Shown here: in pieces, positions 11,587-24,220 of the stretch
How positions within the stretch are numbered: position 1 is the stretch's first letter
Layout of the letters: each line of letters starts with the position of its first letter
NCBI GenBank assembly: GCA_025617375.2
Contig: JAMYGW020000007.1
Coordinates: 1,364,001 to 1,428,000, forward strand
Source: Acarospora socialis
Taxonomy: Eukaryota; Ascomycota; Lecanoromycetes; Acarosporales; Acarosporaceae
Reading direction: 5' to 3'
DNA: 64,000 bases
Translations under genes and position numbers: made by a program
Notes under the pieces: model-generated
Databases searched by the model: none
What the model saw: only the letters and a program-made list of their open reading frames with translations
Told to the model about the DNA's origin: nothing

Positions 11587-12101
11587 CTTAACTTGGTGCT
11601 ACTGATACAATTTCACATGGACCTCTATTCGTATTTCCGTTGGAGTTGAGAGTCATTATTGGCAAGACGATCTTGGACGTCTACATAGCTGAAGGAGATA
11701 CAGCAGGGGCTCACAGGTGTTGGTTGTGCACAGTTGGTTGCTGTTCGCTTGGCGCTAGGCGTACTGATGCCTTCGAGTGGCGCTGGAAAAGTTGTGTAGC
11801 TCTCTGTACTAAGCCATGTCTAACAGAATGTCTTATAGGTGCATGTCTTTTGATCTTGCCTACGTTTGAAATACATTATATGTCATTGAAGGCGCCTGAT
11901 ACTCATAGGCTTACCTCAGACGGGATGTCTAATCTCACGCATGGTACATTGACAATACCGTCCTAGCGTCCACGGAGACTGCCATGTGGACGACTACTGG
12001 ATATGAAGCCCGTCTTCTCTTGAAATTTGGTACGAAGGTCACTGACCTTCACCCAAGCTCCTTGAGGTAAGAAATCGTCATGACGCAGGTTCCCAGGCAC
12101 A
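11587..12101. other. intergenic, convergent genes
   Basis: Lies between the 3' ends of the Ras-GEF gene and the HIT zinc-finger gene. Short frames occur (for example 11640-11966) but none resembles a known protein. It probably holds the two 3' untranslated regions. Confidence 0.6.
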
Positions 12102-12816
12102 CTATTCATAAGGTTCCGAGTCGGGCGCTGGGGATCGCCCACCCGTTCCGATGCAATCCGGGACCATAACTGGGCTCAGCTGAAGGGCAAGCTCGAAGAA
12201 CTCGTGGACACCTTCGCTCTCTAAGCTTCCATGTTCTCTGGCCCTCTTCAGCCGGCGAAGACCGTCCTTAAATCCTCTCTCCGGTGTCCAGGAACCATGG
12301 CCCAGAGCACGTGCATTTCCTCTTCCGCGCCCTCGGCCGCGTCCCCTGTTGAAGTTCTTAGGACGGTATAAGTGTTGGTCAACGTCGGGCGCTGGCTCGA
12401 GTGTAGCCTGATAAATACGGTGAAGCTGAGAACGAAGTTGTGGGTTTGTGGCAAAGAGCCGTTCTATCTCAGGAGAGGAGCGGCAAGTCTGGACTTGATG
12501 CCCTCCACTTTGGACTCCACCGCTCGGGGTATTCGGCCTAGCAGAATGACGGTGTGGGTTGAGAGAGTTCACGTGCAGCGTTGACGAGTGCGCAAAGTGG
12601 TTCTTGTGAGTCTTGTAGCAATCTATTGAGCAACTACGTTTTCGAAGTCAGTGCTAGGTTTGAGAGTTCAGTACGGTCCGGTTGCGCTGGACAGGTAGAT
12701 CCTAAGAGGGCTGGGTAGGGAGCTTCATACTATTTGAGGTCGCAAACTGGACATTTGTATTTGGATATCTCTTGCGCACATACACCACATGGCGTACCAT
12801 TTATCATCTCAATCAT
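12102..12816 (-). CDS. HIT1: HIT-type zinc-finger protein, Hit1/ZNHIT3-like
   Basis: Two exons on the minus strand, 12816-12731 and 12633-12102, with a 97-nt GTATGA...TAG intron between them, encode 205 residues. The zinc finger occupies the first 45 residues: CGVC, then CPVC, then YCSIDCYKTHKNH, which is the HIT pattern. The first exon ends inside the Tyr codon of YCS. The C-terminal half has an RGRGRGRG run and a helical region (SPEIERLFATNPQLRSQLHRIYQ, then FKDGLRRLKRARE...VHEFFELALQL) arranged like yeast Hit1, which helps assemble box C/D snoRNPs. The role is inferred from this architecture. ATG at 12816 gives MIEMINGTPCGVC; the alternative Met at residue 4 is possible. It is divergent from NFU1, with 235 bp between the two starts. 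Confidence 0.8.
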
Positions 12817-13051
12817 ATTCAGGCGCGAGGCGGTTGAGTCGTCAAGCTTACAGTGATCATATTGCTGTGACGGTGTTGAAGGACCGACCTTGCCGAACCT
12901 AAAGTTGACGTCATCTACATGGCGATCTTCGGCACGTGGGTATTCAGAGTCAGTCCGACAACCTTACAGGATTACCAGCAACAATATCCATCAGGATTCA
13001 TTAGAACACCTTTTGGGACTTGACAAGAAAGTGTTGTAGCTGCGAGAAGCT
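12817..13051. promoter_or_regulatory. shared divergent promoter, HIT1 / NFU1
   Basis: 235 bp separate the two start codons. It must hold both 5' regions. A 'tgacgtca' palindrome (CRE-like octamer) is visible near 12906. No TATA box is evident. Confidence 0.5.
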
Positions 13052-14138
13052 ATGGCACCAAGCTCTCCCGTACAGTCGCTTCTACATACCATTGGAAAGT
13101 CGCGGCCTTCGATAAGGAGGGCCAGCGCAGTATGGCTTGCCAGTCGTCCGAGAAGAGCCCTCCACCACTCAAGGATCCCAGTTTTCACATCCTCTACTGC
13201 TCGCTTACGGCCGAATCTCCAGTCGGCATACAACCTGACAGCGTCTTCTCTGCCCGTCGCAGTGAGAAGCAGGACCATCTTCATCCAGACAGAGAATACT
13301 CCAAATGCCGACGTAAGCAGGTTATCTATAACAAGACTGAACACAGTTCAGCCTTGCTGACAACAACAAGGCACTGAAATTCCTGCCAAACCATCCCGTT
13401 CTTCCCCCAGGCCTATCGTCACCTTTTCTCGAATACCTAAGCCCGCGATCGACCCTCGCGCCACCTCATCCTTCGCCTCTTGCCGCAAAGCTCTTCAACG
13501 TGGACGGTGTCACTTCGGTCTTCTATGGTCTTGATTTCATCACCGTCACAAAGGCTTCCGACGCACAGTGGGCTCATGTCAAACCGGAGGTCTTCAGTCT
13601 CATCACGGAAGCGGTCACGTCCGGAGAACAGATCGTCAACACGGTGGAGAATAAGACCTCGGAAAGCGGGCAAGAGGGTGCCAATCAGGACACTCTCGGC
13701 TACGACGAGAACGACGGCGAGGTGGTCGGGATGATCAAGGAGTTACTGGAGACGCGAATCAGGCCGGCCATCCAAGAGGATGGCGGAGATATCGAATTCA
13801 GAGGCTTTGAAAATGGCAACGTGCTGCTGAAGCTACGAGGTGCTTGCCGGACCTGTGACTCAAGCACGGTGACGTTGAAGAATGGCATTGAGAGCATGTT
13901 GATGCATTACGTGAGTGCCGGTGTACATCATAACGGCAACTAACACGAACTTGTACGCTGACTCGTGACTTTCGCACAGATCGAAGAAGTTCAAGGGGTT
14001 ACACAAGTTCTCGACCAGGAAGAGGAGATTGCCATGAAGGAGTTTGCCAAATTTGAGGAGAAGCTTAAGCTTCAGAAGGCAGCCGAACCCACTCCCTCGA
14101 CGGCGAGCAATAGCCAGTCAGACAAGGTTGCGGCTTGA
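13052..14138 (+). CDS. NFU1: NFU1-like mitochondrial iron-sulfur cluster scaffold
   Basis: Exons 13052-13312, 13371-13910 and 13980-14138 encode 319 residues. The first 65 or so residues are rich in Arg, Ser and Ala with few acids, as in a mitochondrial targeting sequence. An Nfu N-terminal domain follows (RTIFIQTENTPNADALKFLPNHPVL..., to the GEQIV region). The C-terminal NifU domain begins about residue 210 (LLETRIRPAIQEDGGDIEFRGF) and carries the cluster-binding pair in GACRTCDSS (about residues 245-248). The last exon adds EEVQGVTQVLDQEEEIAMKEF and a short tail. NFU1 delivers [4Fe-4S] clusters to lipoate synthase and respiratory proteins; that role is family knowledge. All introns are GT-AG and keep the frame. 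Confidence 0.93.
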
Positions 14139-17100
14139 GCATTCTACCCCGATCTCCCGTTCCTGACCGCGACCTCGTCCCGGAAATTGGTGCAGGCGGA
14201 CCGCAGCGGCTTCATCGCGCCCTTCTTCATCCTGCTGGACTCGCCTCTCCGGCAGCCCAAAACTCGTCAGCGGTGGAGAGATTAGCAAAGACCGACGACC
14301 ATGGAAAGCATAGTCATTCGAAAGATCGTAGGCCTGTCGTAGCACATAACTGGCGCGCCACTACTCACTTACTCACTTTACAGCCAGCCATTCCTGTCCC
14401 CTGGGGCGCGACAGGACAAGGGACACATGTGATGATGAAGATCCTCAACCCCGCACTACCTGCACCTCGACCGAAAATCATTCCACCAAAGTCACGGGTT
14501 CTGACCTATGTAACCATCAGCCCATCTATCATGCTTTCACCAAACGGTAGAGAGATGATGAGATGGTAATGGGAGGGTGTTAAGGCATGGGCAGTCGATC
14601 GGCGATTGTGGCTTCGTCGGTGGTGTTCTATCAGATCCCTACGAATTCCCCCTTGTGCTCGGGTGACTGCCATACATCAGGAGCCAACGGACATGTTATT
14701 TTGAGGAGCGTTCGATAGTCTACTCGACGTATATGTGTAGGTCTACAGAGAGATGAAGTGCGACGGTACGATGGTAATGCATTGGGTCATCCCGTCCCGT
14801 GGCAGTGGTAACCGTCATCCTTCATCTCGCGCGGATCGCTTCAGCGTTGAAAGCCTGACTGGTCGTGAGAACACTTCCAGTCGTGACCAACATGCTTTAT
14901 ACGACTCTATGGATACGTTGTTATGCAAAAGCATAAGGTACTAGGTATTTACAGTACACTACTTACAATCTGGACCATACTTCAATGATAGGTACTTGTT
15001 TTCTTTTCAAACGGGTAGCTACGAGTAAGCGAGAGCGCCACTTGTGGGGTAGAGACCGTCACGGTACAGGTACCTTTACGTACCGTAGCACTGTCTGAAA
15101 GATCATTACGAAGATAAGGTGCCTTGAGGTAGAATACGAGTACTCTACAGCACTTGGGAGTCTCTCAAGGTACCTTATGGAAGGTGGTGAGTGTACCTAG
15201 GATAATTAATACGAGTACCTCCCTAGGCTTATCAGCGAAAATTCATATCGAGTACCGAGCGAGTGCTTGGCCGGAATTGCAAGCCGGGGAAGATGGGTTT
15301 GGTGGAAACTAAAGGCACCTACCCACAATTGGATCGTTTTACTAAGGTATCTCTTGAGTGCATGAGCTTGAGCCTCCTCTTTTAGGTAGGTACACGGACC
15401 AGTGGGTATAATATACCTACCTACCTAGGTAGTAAGGTGTGGAGTACATGGGTCGTAACTCCGTGGATACCTTACCTTAAGATACAATACCTGACCTGGG
15501 CATGGCGTGATTTTTCATACCGTACCGACTCGCCACGAGGTAATGAGGTACCACGGACCCCGAAGCTGGTGATAGCCCCGCCATATGCTGCTACTCTTGT
15601 CACTTTCCCCACACAACTGTTCACTTACTCACTGTATGTAAGTATCCTCAACCCTGTGTCGGTGGTGTAACTCGGCGCGTTTGTTTTTCTTCTTAATCAG
15701 AACCGGTAAGATAAAGGTTGAGGGTCCGTTTTGCAAGTTATCTATATGGCCTCAATTGACTGGAAAGGCCGCAGGGATCCTCTCTTTCTCCACATTCTCA
15801 AACAAACCTTCTCAGGAATCCCTACCCTTGTTTCCTTTCCCGACCTTTCCTAGGTGGTGTAGTAGTAGTAAGTACTTACCGAATGTACCTAAGGTGGGCA
15901 GGCCATTTAGGCCACAGTAGCGCAGCCCCCATCATCTTGCCAAGCTCGTTCACCCAACTCAACCCTGACAGTGGCAGCTTCGTCCAACAGCTTTCTCCGG
16001 TCTCCATCTCAACCTCCATCTCAGTCCACCTCCGACAGTCTCCATCCTTGAATATTGTACGGTTTACCCTCCGTGGTCTTTCATATACATATATGCTGTA
16101 GGGAGATCGATAACTCCTTCGTCTTTGACAGTTCGTTCAGCTTTGCTCGGCGGATATTGTCCGCCGAATCTGGGCATTCTCGATCCATAGCGATATCTAC
16201 CGCTCTGCGCTCTATTTTCTCACCGAAGCAACCAGTGGCGTCACAATCCTTCTCCGTTACCGACCTGGTGCTATATCTCACGCCTCTGGGTCAATACGGA
16301 GACCAAGGTCCTCCAACAGACGATATTGTTGGGGATGGCAATGCCCTGTGGGTGACTGCACACCAAGGTTCTCGGTACACTATAAGTTTCAGGTCCACTC
16401 CATAATCTCACGCTGGGTCGTGAGTGGGATTCAGCAAAAGACGCCACTGAATCCCCACCAAGCTGGAGTCCCCCAAATTCACCAGCAGCCAAATTTACAT
16501 CAACTGCGTTTTCGAGTAATCAGCTTTTCACCCGGCTCTAGGTGGCCACGCTGACTGCCACCAGCGTAAGGCGAGATCCTGACTCTGGCACGCTTTTCTC
16601 TTCAGTTCTTTGGGTATCCCACCAACGTTCCGTTGTTGAGTACGCCATTGACGATCATCCTGAGAGGTAGAACGCTAATTGAATGTAGCCTTACTCCTGC
16701 CGTCTGTGTATTGTAATCACCAAAGGACCTTCGTCGCCGCGATCCCATATAATATACTGTGTCTCAGGGGGTATATATATGGCTTTTTGTACTTAGGTGA
16801 GAGATCTCTTTGCGCGCAGCTTGTTTGTCATGGTCCAGTCAGCCTCCAGGCACGTCCACCTAGCTCACTGGCTTCGACTTTGTGATTCTGGATGTGTGTC
16901 ATGCTTCCCTGAGCTGTGGGGTCAAGAGTCCATCTTTGCGAGAACCGGACCGCTTGTGACAGCCGGGCTGTTGCAACCTGCAGAGGACTATTCAAACCGG
17001 GGTGTTAATATCCATAAAGGCGAACTGCTCCAGGAAGGTCTTACAATCAGCTCAATTCATATCACAGTATCCACGATGTGGATGCTGCTCATCTCAATGC

Positions 17101-18492
17101 TCCAGCCAAGAAGAATCCGCCGATAACAGCTACCGTGGTTACAGAATGCCAGATAGCGGCCGAGCTGTGATGGTGGCGCATTTTGCTATTCATCGTCCAT
17201 CAGCGCCTTAGAAGCCCCTGGGGGGTGGTTTTTGTTGCGAAGTGGCTGGAAGCTATTAACCACTTATGATTCTGAACAGTTTACTAAATCCTGTTGTGAT
17301 AGATCATACAGCAACCATTAGTTACTAGAATTCGCTTCCGGAAGGTTCTTGCCTACCCTCCTTTTGTCTCCGAACACGCTACACGCACTGTGAGCGTCCG
17401 TTAGAGGTCCTGGCAGGATTCTATGTTGACTCACTGCGCTAGAGACTCCTGCAGTCATTCTGATCAGGAGATTACTCCTCAGAACATCAAATCCGCAGAC
17501 GAATCTGATTGATGTGTGGTACGTTTAGCCTACTTCGCTGGGACCCCTTTTGATCACCTCGTTTTTATTGCAAGGAGAAACGCAACACATGCGGCCTCCT
17601 GTTCCCATCATCGAGGACCTGGATCATTCTGAGACTATAAGGGTTCACACAGTCACGGAAGATCCTTGGTCTGGACTCAGCAAGGTCTTCCTTTACTCTG
17701 TTCAGTTACACCCTACATATCGGCGTCTATCTGAATTCTGCAGCCGTGTGCGAACAGAATCTTGGTTTAAAGCGCTATTACTGGTGGGGGCTATACATCC
17801 TAGATTCGCATTCACTGAAAATCGCGTCATTGCCAAGGCTGTGCCTGAGATCCTAAGCTCACTTGCCAATTTTTCTTATCTTCACTCGTTCGTCTATGCA
17901 TCTCAGTACTGTCCTCTTCGACTGCGGTTGCCGTAATACTGCATGAAAAGGCTCCTGTGGCGACAAGCTGACCCTGAGTTCAAGGGCCCTGAGTTTAGGG
18001 ACCGGCAAACGTTGGCACCTACTCCAGTCGTCGCCGTATTCTCCGGTCCAGTCGGCTAAGTCAATTGCAGCCATAAGCATCATCCTCATCGAAGCGAAGT
18101 GTACTTCTCAACCTTTCGGCGATATTACGATCAAGACCCAAAGTACCGGACCGTACATACATTGAGCGTGTGTCCGCCGACGTTACTGATAGCTCGATCA
18201 CGTAGACGGTGAGCTCGTCTGGGAAATCTCCTGTTTGCTTGCAGCTACCAGGCCACTTCGAGACAACGAGGATAACGTAATTCTAGAAACCTCAAGCTGA
18301 AGCGATCATTGACTGCTCAGGGCCTACTTTGTAATACTTCCGATTTCTCTGCTGTCTGGAAAGGAGACCCATGTGAACTAAGACTAAGTTAAGTCGGAGG
18401 TTACAGTAGCGTCCTCGGTCGCCGGTCGAAGCTTCATTTATTGGAGAACAAAGGCCACGCCAAGGTCGAATCGGGGTAGATACGACAGTAGC
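14139..18492. other. 4.35-kb stretch without a recognisable gene
   Basis: I found no frame here that resembles a known protein, on either strand, even when joining neighbouring frames. Short frames exist (14135-14569, 16055-16405, 17550-17936) but are unremarkable. The part 14950-15910 has many palindromic TAGGTACCTA-type motifs. Part of the right end is probably the promoter and a long 5' untranslated region of the PSP1-domain gene, whose short frames would then be upstream frames. A fast-evolving or non-coding gene cannot be excluded. Confidence 0.5.
14950..15910. repeat. cluster of TAGGTACCTA-type palindromic motifs
   Basis: Variants of GGTACC, TACCTAGGTA and AGGTAC recur many times, for example near 15068, 15170, 15195, 15385, 15415-15435, 15550 and 15875. 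Smaller groups occur at 22455-22535, 55258-55300 and 61020-61100. They are dispersed, not tandem. Such motifs are common in intergenic DNA of some ascomycetes; function unknown. Confidence 0.6.
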
Positions 18493-21326
18493 ATGGCCTC
18501 AACACACAAATCCCCACCGCATATCGGGCCATCGGCACGGTTGTCGTTCACCGCTTTCACTGGTGCAAACTCGTCCATTCTGCTGGAGAAAGCACGGCAC
18601 AATGTGCGTCGCTCAACGCCAGACTCCGAGGCTTTAGCTTCTTCGGATGACGAACAAGATCATCATCACCAGCGCGCTTCGACCTCGGTCCCCCAAGCCT
18701 CGAAGCCTAGACGCCGTTCTTCGTGGTTGAACGAAGTGCAGCCCATGCCACCAAGGAAAGCGTCCTTTGCAGGGAGTGGCTCGTACTCCCCAGCGAGCTC
18801 CCATCCTGCAACACCTTCGGCAGACCAGACTTCTTGGAATACCACCGCTGGACCTGCTGCGGCACCGACTGTCGGTCGCGGCCACTCAAACAGTTCTTCC
18901 TTTCCTTGGGGTAATGGCATCTGGAATATAGATGCTCGCAAAGAGCCACCGTCACGCCTGACTGAAGTTCTACCGTCGCCAACAACTGCGCTTTCCCCTG
19001 GGCAGAGTTCCTTCTACGGAGACGAGCCCTTGTTGAGTCCACCTGTCAGCAGAGACCACATGGGAGACTCAGCGATCCCCTTCGCCATCCCCTTGCACCC
19101 CACTCCGAAAACATACCGCTCTCAGTCCTACTCGGTCGGTCAGCTAGACCCGGAGTCCTCCAATGCAGGCGCAAATGTTCCGAGTTCTTACTTCTCTGGC
19201 CGCAACAGGAATGGAGGGTCTTATTCGGGTCTACACCATAGGCCGTCTCGTCCAAGTATGCTCGGGGAGACCTTGCACGACGGAGGGGTGCTTGGTCGTG
19301 TCCGGGAGGTTGACGATGACGACGAGAGTACCAACGGATCGGAGGAAGGTGTTCAGCTTACATCGGCTCAAGCAAGGACGATCGAACACCTTGCCATGGA
19401 AAACGCTGTGCTTCGACAAGCAGCTGCGAACCACGGAGATCATTTCCACGTTCGGGAGCGTCTACCGACTACCAACGTAGCCGTCACAAGCTCCCCGCAT
19501 CGCACTGGATCCCGTGGCAACAGCCATCGGTTTCCGGGAAACCTACCAGAAGAGCCGGGTCACGCGATTGATGAGATGGATGAGTTGATAGATCTTCAAA
19601 CCTTGGGGAACAGCGGTCTATCCGGAAGAAGGTTCAGCGAGTACGGAGCTAACATGGAGAGGCAGATTCTCGCTTCTGGAACCCCTGAAAATCGCAAGCT
19701 TGAGAGCGTCAAGAAAGGCCATTGGCAGAGTTCCCTTGGCTTTGGTGGATTCGGCGAGGCTCCACAGAGTCGACGTCATTCATTCGCGGACATCACGACC
19801 CGTCACGGTTCGATTAGCTCTGTTGGCGAATTGCATCTTGGTGTACCCGGAACGGATGCAAGACCCGAATGTGGAGGTAGTGAGAATGCCGGGAGGTACG
19901 GCGACGGTATGGCTCGCCGCTCACATGGTGATAATGGTGAGTATGCCCATTTTCGTATGCGTCATAGTTTCGAGGAAGAAGCACTAGAGCTCGAGCATTT
20001 ACGCGCCCGCAACTACGCAGCATCCTACTTTTCCGGCATGGACCCCTCTCAAAGGGGCGGCGACGTCCTTTCCCCGTCCGCAATACCTCCCACCCTCCAT
20101 CAAGCATACGCGATGCAGAGTCCGTATGGCCGGCAACATGTGGGTATGTCCCAACCCTACCACAATCAGCTACTCTACGTGGTCACCTTCAAGTGCTCTC
20201 GGTCCGATGTCTTTTACATTCAAGAAGGGACAGGCCTCCAGGTCAAGCCGGGCGACCTAGTCATCGTCGAGGCGGATCGCGGCACGGATCTGGGCACAGT
20301 CGCGCATGAGAACGTGACATGGTCAAGAGCGAAGGAGTTGAAGGACCATTATACGGAGGAGCATTATAAGTGGCTGATGGTATTTTCTCGGCAGGGTCAA
20401 AATGGACTGACTAACGCGCTCAATTCGAATGATCTGTCAGCTGTGTCTGATGGTGCTCATGGGAGCGCTGTGGGGGGTATGGGTCCTCTCGGGCATCAAG
20501 GCAACCAGGAAATACCATCCAATGAACTGAAACCGAAATTGATCAAACGCTTGGCTCAAAATCATGAGATACAGACTTTGAGAGATAAGGAGGGTAATGA
20601 AGCCAAGGCGAAGAGGGTCTGCCAGCAAAAGGTTGTTGAACATCGGCTGAATATGGAGATTCTGGATGCCGAGTTTCAGATGTGAGTTTCACCCGTTGAG
20701 TGAGAGGCAGCTTGCTGAATACTGCATCTAGGGATTGGAAGAAGCTCACCTTTTACTACTTTGCTGATGCCTACATCAACTTCAATTCTCTCGTGACCGA
20801 CCTCTTCAAGATCTACAAGACACGCATCTGGATGTCCGCTATTAACCCGGCTTCCTTCGCCACTCCAACCGCTGGTCTCCAGCCGCCGAGTGGAATTGGA
20901 CCCGGTGCGCTTAGGCTTGGTCGGGCCAGTCCGTCCGAACGGCGCCAGCAGCAACAGGAACACCTGGCTTATGGAGGACTTGGCATCTCTCGAACCTCCC
21001 ATGGAAGCTTCGGCCAGCCTTTCGACAGAAATGCGGCGCTCTCAACGCCCAGGACTGCGGACATGGCACATATCTACAACCAGCCCTATCAGCAGTTCAG
21101 TCAGGGAGTCCGTCAGCCTGTCCTTAGCATGGGCGAATACCTTCAAAACGACCAGCCCCAGCTGGATCCTTTGTCCACCTTTAATCCGGTCAATTACGGG
21201 AATGTTGATTCCAGCCTATCGGAGTATACGACTACCGTTGGGCAGAACGAGAACGGGCTGCGAGCGGTGCATCCCATGGGCACGGATTGGGTGGGCCATT
21301 TTCAAGGACTGTCACTTGGGCTTTAG
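18493..21326 (+). CDS. PSP1 C-terminal domain protein
   Basis: Exons 18493-20681 and 20732-21326, joined inside a Met codon (CAG AT|G GAT TGG), encode 927 residues. The first 550 or so residues are low-complexity, Ser/Pro/Gly/His-rich and probably disordered. The conserved part starts near residue 560 (LLYVVTFKCSRSDVFYIQEGTGLQVKPGDLVIVEADRGTDLGTV) and continues through KLIKRLAQNHEIQTLRDKE and, across the intron, DWKKLTFYYFADAYINFNSLVTDLFK to RIWM (about residue 770). This is the PSP1 domain shared with yeast Psp1 and bacterial YaaT. A Gln/Pro-rich tail follows. The yeast protein suppresses DNA polymerase alpha and Cdc6 mutants and is found in cytoplasmic RNA granules; the molecular role is unsettled. 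The start is the first ATG before the conserved reading frame; the long upstream region is discussed separately. Confidence 0.88.
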
Positions 21327-22767
21327 TGCGGCGTCATTACGCTCGGCGCGGACGTTAAAAAGAGCGACTCTCTACGTTATATATGGAAGTATCTGCCAAA
21401 GCAGTCGAAATTGCAAAAGACTTGAGAGCTCATCTGCAGGCAGGGCAGATCGTTGTCTGAAACTTGAGATCTACACCATAGCAGGGTTATATGTAAACGC
21501 AACGGAAGATATCGCAGGAACGTTCACTGCAGAAACGGTCGTTACAATGGTTTCACACCGAATGAATGGCGCTCGACTGCAAGTTATGCATTTCCACTCT
21601 GGATCATGCCATCTATCACCGTCTCTGCGGGTTTTCGACTTCTTCGCAACGTAGGCTTCTTTGCGTTTACCGGTCTCAAGAATGGGTCATGAGACAGCTA
21701 AGGAGCTCGGTCCTCCGGCGACATGTCCTTTCAGTTCTCTCAGCAAGATATAGAAATTCGGTTCTACATGGCGCACTGGCTTACGTTCGCTTCAGCGGTT
21801 GTTTGAACCCTCTGGTTCGCTTCGATACAACTTCGTATAAGTTAAGATCTACAGACTCTGACGCCGTTGACGAGTGCACGATTTTGAAGAAGTACACTGA
21901 TGGTTTGCTTGCGATCACCTGAGCTTAGATTGCGGGGGATCTAGATACAGATGGACGAAGGGGACTTCTGACATACGAGGGGAATTGGATATGATCCATT
22001 TCCTGCTGTCATTACGGTTTACTCAATGGCTTCTAGGTCACTACTTTCACTTCTAGTCTCTATGCTTCTGTAGACATATATCGAAGCGTAAACTGAGTTG
22101 GAACCTGCTGGTGCCTGAAGATCCAGAACGATTCTGGGTCCGCGCAACCGCCACATCACCCTGCTACAAAGCTGAGCTTAATGTGGTGTTTAATTCTTTC
22201 TTTAGATAAGACATTTAATAACGATAGTCGCACTGTGCAGAGACCAGGCAGTGGTCATTATCTTGGGTGTCGACCCGTGTTCAGACATAGCCTCCTCATT
22301 TTTGAAGGATTGCATGAGAAAGATCCCCTCTGTAGAGTACACCAAGGCTTCGGCCTCCCCATTGTTAGTGCATGTGTATTTCGATTTTCTCACAATCCTT
22401 TACATCATACACGTTGTATACAATGATGCTTGTTTCTTATTTGAAAGTGCATCAGGTACCTTAGGTAAGCTATTGTTTTTTGTAAGTAGGTACGGAACCC
22501 TCATACATTACGGTAAAGTACCTAAGGTACCTTTCTAGGGCTCGAGTCGCAAGGCGCTAAGCTCGTTTAAATAACCGAACACCACACGAACTTTTCCGCC
22601 CGTAAAGGTAGCTCCACGAGAACTCAACTACCGCGACGACGACAAACGAATAACGGCCAACGACGCAGCACCCTGAAAAGGACCTCAAAAAGGTAAAAGT
22701 CTCAATTGCGATTCAAACAGTTGTTAGTGCATTCCAAAGCTAACACTGGCCTTTCGCTACGCTCCAG
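21327..22767. other. intergenic, upstream of RPL15
   Basis: Contains the 3' end of the PSP1-domain gene and the RPL15 promoter. Short frames (for example 21566-21922 and 22251-22538) match nothing I recognise. A group of GGTACC/TACCTA motifs lies at 22455-22535, within 320 bp of the RPL15 start. Confidence 0.6.
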
Positions 22768-23654
22768 ATGGGTGCTCTCAAATACGTCGAGGAGCTTCAA
22801 AAGAAGAAGCAGTCCGATGTACTCCGTTTCCTTCTGCGTGTGCGCTGCTGGGAGGTGAGAACTCCCACACGTTGATTCGACCATGGATTGGATATCTACT
22901 TCTGTGATGGCCTCGTTGGACGACCATCGGTGGCACTTTCTTCTTCAGTGTCTAGCTATACACTCGTTGAACTTAGCTGAGAGTGCATTAATATAGCTCC
23001 GTCAACTCAACGTTATCCATCGAGCGTCCAGACCATCTCGGCCGGACAAGGCCCGTCGGCTCGGGTATAAAGCAAAGCAAGGATATGTGATCTATCGTGT
23101 CCGTGTACGGAGAGGAGGACGCAAGCGACCAGTACCCAAGGGGGCAACTTACGGTGAGGCCGCAAACCCCTCTTCTGGCACAGATTGCTTCCATGTGAAG
23201 TCAATGTTGATGTTCTTGCTTGTTAGGCAAACCCACCAACCAGGGTGTCAACCAGCTCAAGTACCAGCGCTCGCTCAAATCTACGGCTGAAGAGCGTGTG
23301 GGCCGTCTCTGCGCCAATCTCAGAGTGCTGAACTCATACTGGATCAACCAAGACTCCACGTACAAGTATTTCGAAGTCATCCTAGTGGATCCACAGCATA
23401 AAGCCATTCGTCGCGATCCCCGTATCAACTGGATTGTAAAACCGGTTCACAAGGTATGAAAGCAATTCCCCTTGTGCGGCTGCCTCTTGAGTAGTCGGCT
23501 AACTCCTAGGTAGCATCGTGAATCTCGAGGTCTCACGGCTACCGGCAAGAAGTCTCGTGGTCTGGGCAAGGGACACCGGTTCAACAAGACCACGGCTGGC
23601 AGAAGGAAGACTTGGAAGCGACACAACACTGAATCATATTTCAGATATCGTTGA
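22768..23654 (+). CDS. RPL15: 60S ribosomal protein L15 (eL15)
   Basis: Exons 22768-22854, 22997-23153, 23227-23453 and 23514-23654 encode 203 residues, against 204 for yeast Rpl15. The start [21 protein letters not shown], the core [48 protein letters not shown] and the basic C-terminus ending ESYFRYR are nearly invariant in eukaryotes. It is a structural protein of the large ribosomal subunit. All four junctions keep the frame and use GT-AG signals. The 142-nt first intron after residue 29 is the longest, as is usual for the first intron of fungal ribosomal protein genes. Confidence 0.98.
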
Positions 23655-24220
23655 GCTAGCAATACTTCGCCTAGCTCTTCTGCTTTTCGGTCGGGTGGAG
23701 CGATTACTCGGAGACACTTTAAGGGGTTACGAATGGAACCTGGAGAGGCTTGTCTACTTTGTTGTATCTTTCCTTCGCGGAAGGGGTCCAAACATGGCAA
23801 CAAGCAACTGGCAAGTTAGGCAGACTAAACCGCGAAAATGAATAGATCTTTCTGTTTTCCAAACCTCCCTTAAACTTGATGTGGTGCCTCAAATACCGGC
23901 CCCAAATCAGCCTCGCCAAGCATGACAACCTTCCCCTTCGTACTTTCCCAGTTGGATCAGATCCATCTTAGCATGACCGGTGTCTACCAACACTAGTAGG
24001 CGCAAGGCCGTTCCATCTGAACTTTGATTGATGCGCTGCAAATCTTGTATCGTAACTTCGACACGCGCTATGCGGCAAAGTCGCACAGTTCAGCTCGTCA
24101 CAAAGCATCGGGTGCTGATATGTTCGTTCCGAGATACTCTGTAGTTCGTGTACGGGGTAACTGGGCAAGCTGAGCTATCTGGGATTTTGTTCTGCATGGC
24201 AGTCTTAAATCTGATCCTCA
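23655..24220. other. intergenic between RPL15 and the HECT ligase gene
   Basis: 566 bp with no coding signal that I can see. It holds the RPL15 3' region and the promoter of the HECT ligase gene. Confidence 0.6.
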
